From contig JAEENW010000216.1 in the NCBI GenBank assembly GCA_016283945.1, forward strand, positions 1-20,008: 20,008 nt of DNA. Direction: 5' to 3'. Origin of the DNA: Bacillota bacterium. Its GTDB lineage: Bacteria > Bacillota > Clostridia > Peptostreptococcales > Anaerovoracaceae. A model generated the notes under the pieces. That model was not told where the DNA came from. It saw only the letters and a program-made list of their open reading frames with translations, and did not search any database. Shown in pieces: positions 13,721 through 20,008 of this stretch. Both the position numbers and the translations under genes were made by a program. Numbering within the stretch: position 1 is the first letter of the stretch; every line of letters starts with the position of its first letter.

Positions 13721-14992
13721 CTAGATGTCCATGAGCATTACGATGACTACAGCGATGAGCATCGGCACGACGGTGTACTTGACGACCTTCATCGGATCGA
13801 CGCCGGCGATACGGCAGACGATGATGGTGACGGCGGCTACAGGGCTGAAGGTACGGCCGTAGTTACCGGTCCTGAGTACGACGGCGGCGAGGCCGGCGAA
13901 GTCGAGGCCGATGGTCTCAGCATGCGGCAGTACGGAGTCGAAGAAGGCGAGCATCGCGGCGTTTCCGGAACCGGAGAGAGCGGCGATGAGCATGGGTCCG
14001 AAGGCTCCGCCATAGGCGGCGATGTTCGGATTGGCCTTCATGGCATTTACGAGGGCACCGGTGAGTCCGATGTTGCCCATGCCCTTGGTGAATACAGCGG
14101 CGGAAGCCATCAGGGTGATAACGCTGAAGAAGGAGTCTCCCTGTCCTCTGAAGAACATGGTGGCGACCTTCTGATAATCCTTGGCGAACACGAGCATGGC
14201 GACAACGAAGCCTACCCACATGCAGGTCGCGGCGTCCATGGCGGAGGGAAGGACCGGGGTGTACTGAGCGAGCAGTACGAGGGTCAGCGGAACGATCGGC
14301 AGGATCGCGTAGAGCGGGTTGACCTTGAAGGACTTGGCGGCGGCGAGAGCCTTCTGTACGGCCTCTTCATCCTCCTCTCCTCTCTTGGTGAGGAGCTTCG
14401 CGATGATGGCGAAGATGATGGGGATGGCGACGAGGACGACTACCTGAGCGAGGAAGCCGGCGTTGATGATGTCCTTACCGGTGATGACGCCGTTCGGATC
14501 AGCGGAAGCGGCGGCGAGGGTGAAGGAACCGCCCGGGTTAACATCGAGGCCGATGCAGGTGCCCTGAAGGACGGTAGCGGCAGCCAGGGCCGCGGGAATG
14601 CCCAGAGCGGTCATCAGGGGGATGAGCAGGGAGCCGGCTACGGAGCCGACGGTGGCGGCGGAGCCGAGGCCCATCGCGATGAACGCGGTGATGTATACGC
14701 AGAACGGAACGATCAGCTTCCTGACCTTGGAGACCGGGCTGATGAGAGCGTAGATGAGGTGATCGCAGCATCCCATGTCGGTCATGATCTTCGCGTAGCC
14801 CATGGAGATAACGGTGGTGTATACAACGGAACCGTTGACCAGGGAGGCGCAGTAAGCGGGAACGACATCGCCGATCTTACCGGAAAGCAGACACATGAGG
14901 AATCCGCCGATGATAAGGGACAGCTTGGTGTCGAACTTCAGAATAATTGCCACAAATACCAGAACGGTAATGGCAGCTCCGATCCAAAGCAT
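13721..14992 (-). CDS. DcuC-family C4-dicarboxylate (or related anion) carrier
   Basis: Membrane carrier, 423 residues, about 12 hydrophobic spans. It resembles the anaerobic C4-dicarboxylate carrier family DcuC: GGFLMCLLSGKIGD near the N-terminus, ITAFIAMGLGSAATVGSVAG, then VNPGGSFTLAAASA and, in the second half, AALSGSGNAAMLAFF and RTGNYGRTFSPVAAVTIIVC. In DcuC this carries out succinate efflux or fumarate-succinate exchange during anaerobic growth; here the substrate is uncertain. ATG at 14992 follows AAGGAG. It has its own promoter and terminator, so it is monocistronic. In the first 90 or so codons Ile is read by ATC/ATT with no ATA and Leu mainly by CTG/CTT, unlike neighbours rich in ATA and CTC, which may mean high expression or a different origin. 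Confidence 0.88.
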   Translation of the reverse strand: MLWIGAAITVLVFVAIILKFDTKLSLIIGGFLMCLLSGKIGDVVPAYCASLVNGSVVYTTVISMGYAKIMTDMGCCDHLIYALISPVSKVRKLIVPFCVYITAFIAMGLGSAATVGSVAGSLLIPLMTALGIPAALAAATVLQGTCIGLDVNPGGSFTLAAASADPNGVITGKDIINAGFLAQVVVLVAIPIIFAIIAKLLTKRGEEDEEAVQKALAAAKSFKVNPLYAILPIVPLTLVLLAQYTPVLPSAMDAATCMWVGFVVAMLVFAKDYQKVATMFFRGQGDSFFSVITLMASAAVFTKGMGNIGLTGALVNAMKANPNIAAYGGAFGPMLIAALSGSGNAAMLAFFDSVLPHAETIGLDFAGLAAVVLRTGNYGRTFSPVAAVTIIVCRIAGVDPMKVVKYTVVPMLIAVVIVMLMDI

Positions 14993-15134
14993 AGATTTCT
15001 CCTTTCCTTGGCTTTAAAAAGATGGATGATTGCGGTGTTCGCAAAATACCTGTTGCGGCGCCTGTGGGATATAGATAAAAAAGCGAGGCGCCTCTTTCAT
15101 CGAAAACATGAAGATTTCGTGAATTTACATGTCT

Positions 15135-15163
15135 ATTATATCGCAGACAACGAAAGTGAGCAA
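15135..15163 (-). promoter_or_regulatory. Putative sigma-A promoter of the DcuC-family gene
   Basis: Minus strand TTGCTC (15163-15158), 17-nt spacer, consensus TATAAT (15140-15135). Start near 15128, giving a leader of about 135 nt with possible secondary structure. Confidence 0.7.
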
Positions 15164-15226
15164 AGGGAAATTGATATTATATATATCTAATATAAATATC
15201 CCTATGACTCCGTTATAGTTTTTGGC

Positions 15227-15255
15227 TTTATGAGTCAGCCGCCTCATGATATATT
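15227..15255 (+). promoter_or_regulatory. Putative extended -10 promoter of the M20 peptidase gene
   Basis: TTTATG (15227-15232), 17-nt spacer, TATATT (15250-15255) preceded by TG (TGATATATT). The -35 is weak and overlaps one arm of the TGACTC/GAGTCA inverted repeat, which might be an operator. Confidence 0.45.
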
Positions 15256-15308
15256 AAATGATACTACTATTGGATCAATAACCCCGTTTTGAACAGGAGG
15301 TCACAAAA

Positions 15309-16691
15309 ATGGATGTATATGAGCGCTTCACCGGCGAGGAGCTCTACGGCGACTTTGACGCCGAGGGCGCCTGCAGGAGGCTTTCCGAGGCGGTGCGCCT
15401 GAAGAGCGTATCCGACTGCCCAGACCCGGCTCCCTTCCTGGAGCTGCACTCCCTGATAAAGAGATGCTTCCCGCGAGTAATGGAGGAGGGAAGCTTCGAG
15501 ACCGTCGACCGCAGCGTCCTCATCAGGATACCCGGAAGCGATCCGTCGCTGCTTCCCGCCCTCTTCATGTCCCATCTGGACGTGGTCCCGGTGGTCGAGG
15601 GTACCGAGAAGGACTGGACCCACGACGCCTACTCCGGAGATATCGCCGGCGGCTACATCTGGGGCCGCGGCACGCAGGACATCAAGTGCCAGGTCTTCGG
15701 CGAGCTGGAGGCCGCTGAGTACCTGCTCTCCAGGGGGCTTAAGCCCGCGAGGACCATGTACTTCGCCTTCGGCCAGGACGAGGAGACCTTCAACAGAGGC
15801 TCCAAGGCCGTGTCCGACCTCCTCATGAGCCGCGGCGTAAGGCTCGAGTTCGTGCTCGACGAGGGAGGCGGCGGCATGCAGTCCGGCGAGCTCTTCGGAG
15901 CCCCGAAGATCTGCGTCATGCCCATCGACCTCATGGAGAAGGGCTACGCCGACCTGAAGCTCACCGTAAGGAGCACCGGAGGCCACTCCAGCAGGCCCTT
16001 CGGCGGCACCTCCCTGGCGAGGCTCGCGCGCGCCATCACCCGCATCACCGAGGCTCCCTTCCCGGCGGAGCTCTGCCCCACCCTCAAGCAGGGGCTCAAG
16101 ACCGTGGCTCCGTACATCGAGGATCCTCAGTTCAAGGCCCTCATAGACGGGATAGACGAAAACGGGCAGGCCGTCGCCGACGTCTTCATGGGAACGAAGG
16201 ACTTCTTCCCCTACGTCACGACCACCATCGCTCCGACCATGATCAGCGGAGGAAGCTCCGCGCCGAACGTCATGCCGCAGAACATGGAGGCCGTCATCAA
16301 CTTCCGGATCGCCGCGGGTCACACCCCCGAGGAGGTCATGGAGCACTGCAGGAAGGCCGTGGATGACGACAGCGTCGAGATGGAGTTCCTGCAGGCCAAC
16401 CCGGCGTCCGCGGAAGCCCGCTTCGACGGGCTCGGATACGCCGAGCTCACCAAGGCGCTGGCCCGCTTCTACAGCGATGTGGTCTTCGTACCCTTCATCA
16501 CCGCGGGCGGGACCGACGCCCACAACTACGAGCAGATCTGCGATACCTGCCTGAGGTGCAGCCCCTTCGTCTCCCCCGAGGAGGAGCAGCACGGCGCCCA
16601 CGGCACCAACGAGAGGATGTCCGTGAGGTCCTTCATCCAGGGCATACGCGTGCTCATCTCCATGATGGAGAGCAGCTGCTGCTTCAAATAG
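15309..16691 (+). CDS. M20 family metallopeptidase (carboxypeptidase S/ArgE/DapE superfamily)
   Basis: Zinc-dependent amidohydrolase or peptidase, 460 residues. Catalytic residues of the M20 fold are all visible: H89 and D91 in SHLDVV, D124 in WGRGTQDIK (bridging ligand), E158/E159 in GQDEETF (general base and ligand), D184 in VLDEGGGG, and H431 in GAHGTNERM. The dimerisation (lid) domain is inserted at about 208-325, with GGHSSRP. The WGRGTQDIK and VLDEGGG segments are closest to the carboxypeptidase S-like (CPS1/PM20D1) branch, so a peptide or N-acyl amino acid substrate is likely. ATG at 15309 follows AGGAGG with a normal spacer. It is divergent from the DcuC-family carrier. A short 5-bp hairpin (16690-16702) overlaps the stop, but I see no good terminator. 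Confidence 0.92.
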   Translation: MDVYERFTGEELYGDFDAEGACRRLSEAVRLKSVSDCPDPAPFLELHSLIKRCFPRVMEEGSFETVDRSVLIRIPGSDPSLLPALFMSHLDVVPVVEGTEKDWTHDAYSGDIAGGYIWGRGTQDIKCQVFGELEAAEYLLSRGLKPARTMYFAFGQDEETFNRGSKAVSDLLMSRGVRLEFVLDEGGGGMQSGELFGAPKICVMPIDLMEKGYADLKLTVRSTGGHSSRPFGGTSLARLARAITRITEAPFPAELCPTLKQGLKTVAPYIEDPQFKALIDGIDENGQAVADVFMGTKDFFPYVTTTIAPTMISGGSSAPNVMPQNMEAVINFRIAAGHTPEEVMEHCRKAVDDDSVEMEFLQANPASAEARFDGLGYAELTKALARFYSDVVFVPFITAGGTDAHNYEQICDTCLRCSPFVSPEEEQHGAHGTNERMSVRSFIQGIRVLISMMESSCCFK

Positions 16692-16729
16692 AGCGCGGCT
16701 CTCATTAAAAATAACAGGCCTAAGACCGT

Positions 16730-16764
16730 CCGGCGCCCCTGAGCCTCAAGCCCGGGAGCGCCGG
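16730..16764. other. Inverted repeat between M20 peptidase and glycosyltransferase genes
   Basis: CCGGCGC (16730-16736) and GCGCCGG (16758-16764) form a 7-bp stem with a 21-nt loop that itself can pair TGAG/CTCA. No U tract follows. It ends 16 nt before the GT2 start codon, where a ribosome binding site would be expected. Confidence 0.4.
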
Positions 16765-16780
16765 CCCTTGAACACAGACC

Positions 16781-18007
16781 ATGAACATAATCCTTACTAT
16801 CATAACCATACTCATAGAGCTCGCCTTCGGCTACTTCGCGCTCTTCGCGCTGATCGGCCTGGGCAAGCCCTTCGAACGCTGTCCCGAACCCGGTGAGAAG
16901 CTGCGCTTCGCCTTCGTACTCCCCGTCAGGAACGAGGAGAAGGTCATCGGCAAGCTCATAGAGAGCCTTCAGGAACAGGACTACCCGAAGGAGCGCTATG
17001 ACATCTGGGTCATACTCAACAACAGCACCGACCGAAGCGGGGACATAGCCCGCTCCATGGGCGCGAAGGTCCTCGAGGCGGACGTCCCCGTGCACTGCAA
17101 GGGAGACGCCCTCTCCTTCGCCTTCGATAAGCTCATGCCGATGGAGGCGTACGACGCCTTCGCGATCTTCGACACCGACAACGTCGTCGATCCCGGCTTC
17201 CTCGCCGAGATGAACAGGAAGCTCGCCTCCGGGAAGAACATAGTCCAGGGCCGCAGGGTCGGAAAGAACGCCGCCGCGAACCTCATGACCGGCTGCTACG
17301 AGATCTTCTACACCATGCAGAACGCCCTCTTCAACCATTCGAGGACGGCGATGGGAGCGAGCGGCTCGCTCAACGGGACGGCCTGGGTCATCAGGGCGGA
17401 CTGGATAAGGGAGCACGGCTTCGCCATGAAGACCATGACGGAGGACCTCGAGCTCGCGGCCGTCGCGGCGCTCAAGGGCGAAAAGATCGGCTACGCGCAC
17501 GAGGCCGTCAGCTACGACGAGTATCCCGAGGACTTCGGGACCTCGCAGAGGCAGTTCCTGCGCTGGTCCTTCGGGCAGGTGCAGTGCATGCGCCACTACT
17601 CGCCCCAGCTCACGAAGCGCTTCATAAAGGACGGATCTATATCCTGCCTGAACATGGACCTCGTCTTCCTCGCGCCCGTGCTGGTCGTCTCGTCGATCGC
17701 GCTGTTCCTGATCTTCGCGCTGACCTCAGCCCGCGTATTGCATCCCATACTGGGCGACAGATTCAGCGCTCCGCTGGCTGCGGCGCTGATCCTCGCCGCC
17801 TTCTACGGGATCGTATGCGCCGGAAGGCTCAAGTGCGGAAACGACGTCAGGATACACCCCCTGAGCGTCGCCGCCTTCCCCCTCTTCCTGCTCACATGGC
17901 TCCCGCAGATGATAAGGAGCCTCTTCATGAGGAAGCTCGAGTGGAAACCCGTGGTCCACGACCGCGCGGTGGGACTCGAGGACGTGCAGGAGCTGGGGAA
18001 GAAATAA
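16781..18007 (+). CDS. Membrane-bound family 2 glycosyltransferase (processive-type)
   Basis: Probably polymerises or transfers sugars from a nucleotide-sugar donor at the cytoplasmic membrane. 408 residues: an N-terminal transmembrane helix (about 1-27), a GT-A domain starting FVLPVRNEEKVIGKLIESL (45-63), the metal-binding DxD as DTD (131-133), TEDLE (220-224) with the catalytic Asp, and QRQFLRW (256-262), giving the QxxRW motif of processive synthases such as cellulose, hyaluronan and poly-GlcNAc synthases. About three C-terminal hydrophobic segments lie between 290 and 382. The acceptor and polymer are unknown. I see no Shine-Dalgarno sequence before ATG 16781, only a hairpin. Followed by a strong terminator, so it is the last gene of its unit. 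Confidence 0.88.
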   Translation: MNIILTIITILIELAFGYFALFALIGLGKPFERCPEPGEKLRFAFVLPVRNEEKVIGKLIESLQEQDYPKERYDIWVILNNSTDRSGDIARSMGAKVLEADVPVHCKGDALSFAFDKLMPMEAYDAFAIFDTDNVVDPGFLAEMNRKLASGKNIVQGRRVGKNAAANLMTGCYEIFYTMQNALFNHSRTAMGASGSLNGTAWVIRADWIREHGFAMKTMTEDLELAAVAALKGEKIGYAHEAVSYDEYPEDFGTSQRQFLRWSFGQVQCMRHYSPQLTKRFIKDGSISCLNMDLVFLAPVLVVSSIALFLIFALTSARVLHPILGDRFSAPLAAALILAAFYGIVCAGRLKCGNDVRIHPLSVAAFPLFLLTWLPQMIRSLFMRKLEWKPVVHDRAVGLEDVQELGKK

Positions 18008-18010
18008 AGC

Positions 18011-18037
18011 AAAAGCCGCGCACAAGCGCGGCTTTTT
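18011..18037. terminator. Bidirectional terminator between GT2 and flavoprotein genes
   Basis: Perfect stem GCCGCGC (18015-18021) / GCGCGGC (18026-18032) with an ACAA loop, AAAA on the left and TTTTT on the right, so it works for both convergent genes. Confidence 0.9.
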
Positions 18038-18068
18038 CGATCTCAGGTCTCCCGGAGGCTATATCAGC

Positions 18069-18590
18069 TTATCTCAGCGACTTTCCAAACTCATAGAGCT
18101 CGCGGCGCTTCTCCTCGGACTTGTTCTGCTTTCCGTTCGCCGTGAAGATGCCGGCGTTCTCGACGCCCCAGTACTCCACGATGGACTGGAAATACTCGGT
18201 GATCGCGGCGCCGTAGACGTACTTGCTGCCCGAGCTCATGATCAGCGCGACCTTCTTCACGTTCGCCGGGATGTCTACGGAATAGGTCCTGTGGATGACG
18301 GCCTGAAGCTGCGCGGAGAGGGTGAAGTAGTAGATCGGCGAGGCGAAGACTATCATGTCGCTGCTCAGTATCTCGGGATAGATCTCCTGCATGTCGTCCT
18401 GCTGGACGCAGACGCCCTTCTCGATGTTCCTGCAGCTGTCGCAGGCCATGCAGCCCCTGATGTTCATGAAGGCGACGTCGAACCTGACCACGCTGTGGCC
18501 GGCCTCCTCGGCTCCGCGGGTGAAGGCCGCGACCATGTCGGCGGTGGCGCCGTCCCTGTGGGGGCTTCCGTTGAGTACAAGTATCTTCAT
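18069..18590 (-). CDS. Small iron-sulfur flavoprotein / NAD(P)H-dependent oxidoreductase
   Basis: 173-residue flavodoxin-fold protein of the FMN-reductase/ISF superfamily. The FMN phosphate loop is NGSPHRDGAT (7-16), and ASPIYYFTLSAQLQAVIHRT (87-106 region) supplies the isoalloxazine contact. Four cysteines, C47, C50, C53 and C61, form a compact CX2CX2CX7C arrangement like the 4Fe-4S motif of archaeal and clostridial Isf proteins. Such proteins pass electrons between ferredoxin-like donors and small oxidants (O2, H2O2, quinones); the partner here is unknown. There is no export signal. The ATG follows GGAAAGGAAG and is only 34 nt downstream of the SLH gene, so they form an operon. Length is near the minimum for Isf. 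Confidence 0.88.
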   Translation of the reverse strand: MKILVLNGSPHRDGATADMVAAFTRGAEEAGHSVVRFDVAFMNIRGCMACDSCRNIEKGVCVQQDDMQEIYPEILSSDMIVFASPIYYFTLSAQLQAVIHRTYSVDIPANVKKVALIMSSGSKYVYGAAITEYFQSIVEYWGVENAGIFTANGKQNKSEEKRRELYEFGKSLR

Positions 18591-18624
18591 TCTGTCTTCC
18601 TTTCCGCTTTTCAGCTTAACGTGA

Positions 18625-19689
18625 TCATTCCCGCGTCAGCTCTATGGTCAGCCTGACCTTGTCCCCGCCGAGCAGTTCCCTGAGCTGGGCCGCGCTCATG
18701 TTTTCTATGTGCCCCAGCCTCGTGTACTCCCAGGTGTTGGAGCCGTAAAAGACGACTATCCTCGAGCTCTGATAGAGGACTATGTCTCCGGGCGCGGTGG
18801 TGATTCTGACGTCGCTGCTCGGCAGCCTCTGTCCCAGGGCGCCGACCTGCTCGAAACCCCCGTAGCCCGAGAGCCCGGCCTCTATGGCGCCTCCCTCCTT
18901 CAGCATATCCCTGAGCGCGCGCACCGACGCGTTATCCTCCCAGGATACTTCAAGTTGTTTTCCGTCTATCTTCAGGATCATCTCTCCATCCTCCTCCAGA
19001 GCGCGGATGTAACGGGGCTCTTCTCCGTCTGCCCAGGGACAGTTCTCCTCGATATAAGCGCAGTACGCCGAGAGCATGCAGGCGGCGCGGGCCCTTTCCG
19101 CGGGAGAGCCAGGCTCCGGCGCAGGCCAGCCTTCTCTGTCCGCTATGCCGCCCTTAAGCGCCCACGCGAAGGCTTCCCGCGCGTCTTCGGTGACGATTCC
19201 CGCGGCCTCTCCGAGCAGCTCATCCGCTGCTCCGCCGGGTCCGGGAGATCCCGCGGCCCTCCAGAGCATGACGGCCGCCTGCTCCTGGGTGACAGGATCG
19301 CCCGGAGCGAACAAGCCGTTTCCGAAGCCTTTCACCAGACCGGTCTCCGAGCACCAGAGCACCGCGTCCGAGTACCACTGTCCGTCCTCCGTATCCGTGA
19401 AGGCGTCGCTTCCGCTCACGGCGGGGCTCCCGGCCATCCTGTACAGGACCGCGGCGAGCTGTGCCCGAGTAAATGTTCCGCTTGGATCGAAGGCGCTACC
19501 GCCCGTTCCGTTCATTATCCCGCGCTCCGTTACGTCGCGGACCGCGTCTCCGTACCACGCGCCCGCGGGAATGTCGCCGTAGACCGAGCCCGCAGCACCT
19601 CCGTCTGTTCCCGCCTGAGCGGAGCCGAAAAGCGAGGCCGACGAGAGCGCTAACGCGGCGCAGATGATGAAAGTTGCAAGCTTTTTCAT
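18625..19689 (-). CDS. Exported SLH-domain protein with C-terminal cyclophilin-like domain
   Basis: 354 residues. A signal peptide (MKK, hydrophobic 6-20, likely cleavage after AQA at 26) is followed by two clear SLH domains: about 37-86 (YGDIPAGAWYGDAV...FDPSGTFTRAQLAAVLYRMAG) and about 97-147 (FTDTEDGQWYSDAV...FAPGDPVTQEQAAVMLWRAAG); a third, about 155-213, is degenerate. SLH domains anchor proteins to cell-wall polysaccharide. Residues 238-352 match the bacterial cyclophilin-like fold: LEVSWEDNASVRALRDML, GDIVLYQSSRIVVFYGS and EYTRLGHIE. That domain is usually found alone and not fused to SLH. It has a consensus promoter, tandem dyads directly upstream, a divergent LysR gene and a downstream flavoprotein gene. 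Whether the domain has prolyl isomerase activity is unknown. Confidence 0.87.
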   Translation of the reverse strand: MKKLATFIICAALALSSASLFGSAQAGTDGGAAGSVYGDIPAGAWYGDAVRDVTERGIMNGTGGSAFDPSGTFTRAQLAAVLYRMAGSPAVSGSDAFTDTEDGQWYSDAVLWCSETGLVKGFGNGLFAPGDPVTQEQAAVMLWRAAGSPGPGGAADELLGEAAGIVTEDAREAFAWALKGGIADREGWPAPEPGSPAERARAACMLSAYCAYIEENCPWADGEEPRYIRALEEDGEMILKIDGKQLEVSWEDNASVRALRDMLKEGGAIEAGLSGYGGFEQVGALGQRLPSSDVRITTAPGDIVLYQSSRIVVFYGSNTWEYTRLGHIENMSAAQLRELLGGDKVRLTIELTRE

Positions 19690-19711
19690 GAGAGCGTCCC
19701 CCTTCGCATCG

Positions 19712-19740
19712 ATTATAATCCCTTTAATTTACCTGTTCAA
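19712..19740 (-). promoter_or_regulatory. Putative sigma-A promoter of the SLH-flavoprotein operon
   Basis: Minus strand TTGAAC (19740-19735), 17-nt spacer, consensus TATAAT (19717-19712). Start near 19705, only about 15 nt before the ATG; the purine tract AAGGGGGA serves as ribosome binding site. A dyad (19741-19755) directly abuts the -35, a typical LysR activation position. Confidence 0.75.
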
Positions 19741-19755
19741 ATGCCTATATTGCAT
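19741..19755. promoter_or_regulatory. LysR-type operator candidate, promoter-proximal
   Basis: ATGCC-TATAT-TGCAT: an imperfect dyad of the same ATGCC-N5-GGCAT type as the site 23 bp away, abutting the -35 of the SLH promoter. Candidate activation site for the divergent LysR protein. Confidence 0.55.
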
Positions 19756-19762
19756 GTTATCA

Positions 19763-19779
19763 TATGCCCATAAGGCATA
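19763..19779. promoter_or_regulatory. LysR-type operator candidate, promoter-distal (perfect dyad)
   Basis: TATGCC-CATAA-GGCATA, a perfect 6-bp dyad with a 5-bp centre and T-N11-A spacing inside it. It overlaps a possible extended -10 for the lysR gene (TGTTATCAT, 19755-19763), so autoregulation is plausible. Confidence 0.6.
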
Positions 19780-19822
19780 GTTTGGCGAAGATGGTTAGAA
19801 CGCAGACCGGCGGAGGAAAGCG

Positions 19823-20008
19823 ATGGAGATAAGAGTGCTGAGATACTTCCTGACTGCCGCTTCCGAGGGAAGCATCTCGAGGGCAGCTGAGAAGCTCAAT
19901 GTGACGCAGCCCACCCTCTCGAGGCAGCTGAGGGAGCTCGAGGAGGATCTTGGCGTGAGCCTCTTCGAAAGGGGCAGAAAAAACAGGAGCCTCACCCTCA
20001 CCGAGGAG
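19823..20008 (+). CDS. LysR family transcriptional regulator, N-terminal 62 residues (cut by window edge)
   Basis: The visible part is the winged helix-turn-helix of a LysR-type regulator: LRYFLTAASEGSISRAAEKL (residues 6-25), then NVTQPTLSRQLRELEEDLGV and SLFERGRKNRSLTLTEE. The effector-binding domain lies beyond the window. ATG at 19823 follows GGAGGA with 5 nt spacing. It is divergent from the SLH-flavoprotein operon with two dyads between, the standard layout for a LysR gene controlling its neighbour. Confidence 0.95.
   Translation, partial: MEIRVLRYFLTAASEGSISRAAEKLNVTQPTLSRQLRELEEDLGVSLFERGRKNRSLTLTEE

Larger units (their letters stand above)
14993..15308. other. AT-rich divergent regulatory region (DcuC-like / M20 genes)
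   Basis: This 316-bp gap is markedly more AT-rich than its surroundings. It contains a minus-strand promoter for the transporter, a plus-strand promoter for the peptidase, and a transporter leader of about 135 nt with a GAGGCGCCTC palindrome (15085-15094) followed on the minus strand by CGCTTTTTT. An inverted repeat TGACTC (15205-15210) / GAGTCA (15232-15237) lies at the peptidase promoter. No gene was seen. Confidence 0.7.

Noticed and set aside
19473..19667. Short plus-strand frames opposite the SLH gene and similar 60-100 codon frames elsewhere
   Set aside because: Arg/Pro/Ser-rich translations without ribosome binding sites, opposite a gene with a clear signal peptide and SLH domains.

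Overview
The window looks like chromosomal DNA of a GC-rich anaerobic member of the Bacillota (Clostridia-like). The grounds are the der-plsY-gpsA order typical of that phylum, a Trk potassium system, an S-layer-homology (SLH) protein, strong AGGAGG-type ribosome binding sites, sigma-A-like promoters (TATAAT), and an iron-sulfur flavoprotein of the kind found in anaerobes. Ile ATA and Arg AGG codons are common despite the high GC. The species cannot be named from this sequence. I recognised no rRNA, tRNA, CRISPR array, transposase or phage gene.

Layout. (1) 1-3496, minus strand: a tightly packed housekeeping operon der > plsY > gpsA > miaB (miaB cut by the window edge), covering ribosome assembly, phospholipid synthesis and tRNA modification. 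(2) 3497-3798: divergent der and trkA promoters with one copy of a dispersed hairpin repeat between them. (3) 3799-6610, plus: trkA-trkH potassium uptake operon, closed by a bidirectional terminator. (4) 6742-9068, minus: a papain/C39-like putative cysteine peptidase, a DUF2156 (LPG_synthase_C) protein and a GNAT acetyltransferase, with a composite repeat before the last. (5) 9276-10664, plus: a sodium:solute symporter. (6) 10732-13504, minus: an M24 metallopeptidase, a second composite repeat, nudC and mntP. (7) 13721-16691: a DcuC-family carrier (minus) divergent from an M20 metallopeptidase (plus), separated by an AT-rich promoter region. (8) 16781-18007, plus: a membrane GT2 glycosyltransferase. 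(9) 18069-20008: a LysR regulator (plus, cut by the window edge) divergent from a two-gene operon coding for an exported SLH protein with a cyclophilin-like C-terminal domain and a small 4-Cys flavoprotein.

The parts most worth attention are two. One is a family of about 45-50 bp hairpin repeats: six units at four loci, four of them arranged as two composite elements that share an identical 39-nt core. The other is the LysR / SLH-cyclophilin-like / iron-sulfur flavoprotein cassette, which has two well-formed dyads next to its promoter. Three minus-strand genes (GNAT, nudC, mntP) start with TTG behind good ribosome binding sites, and two of these lie directly behind the composite repeats.
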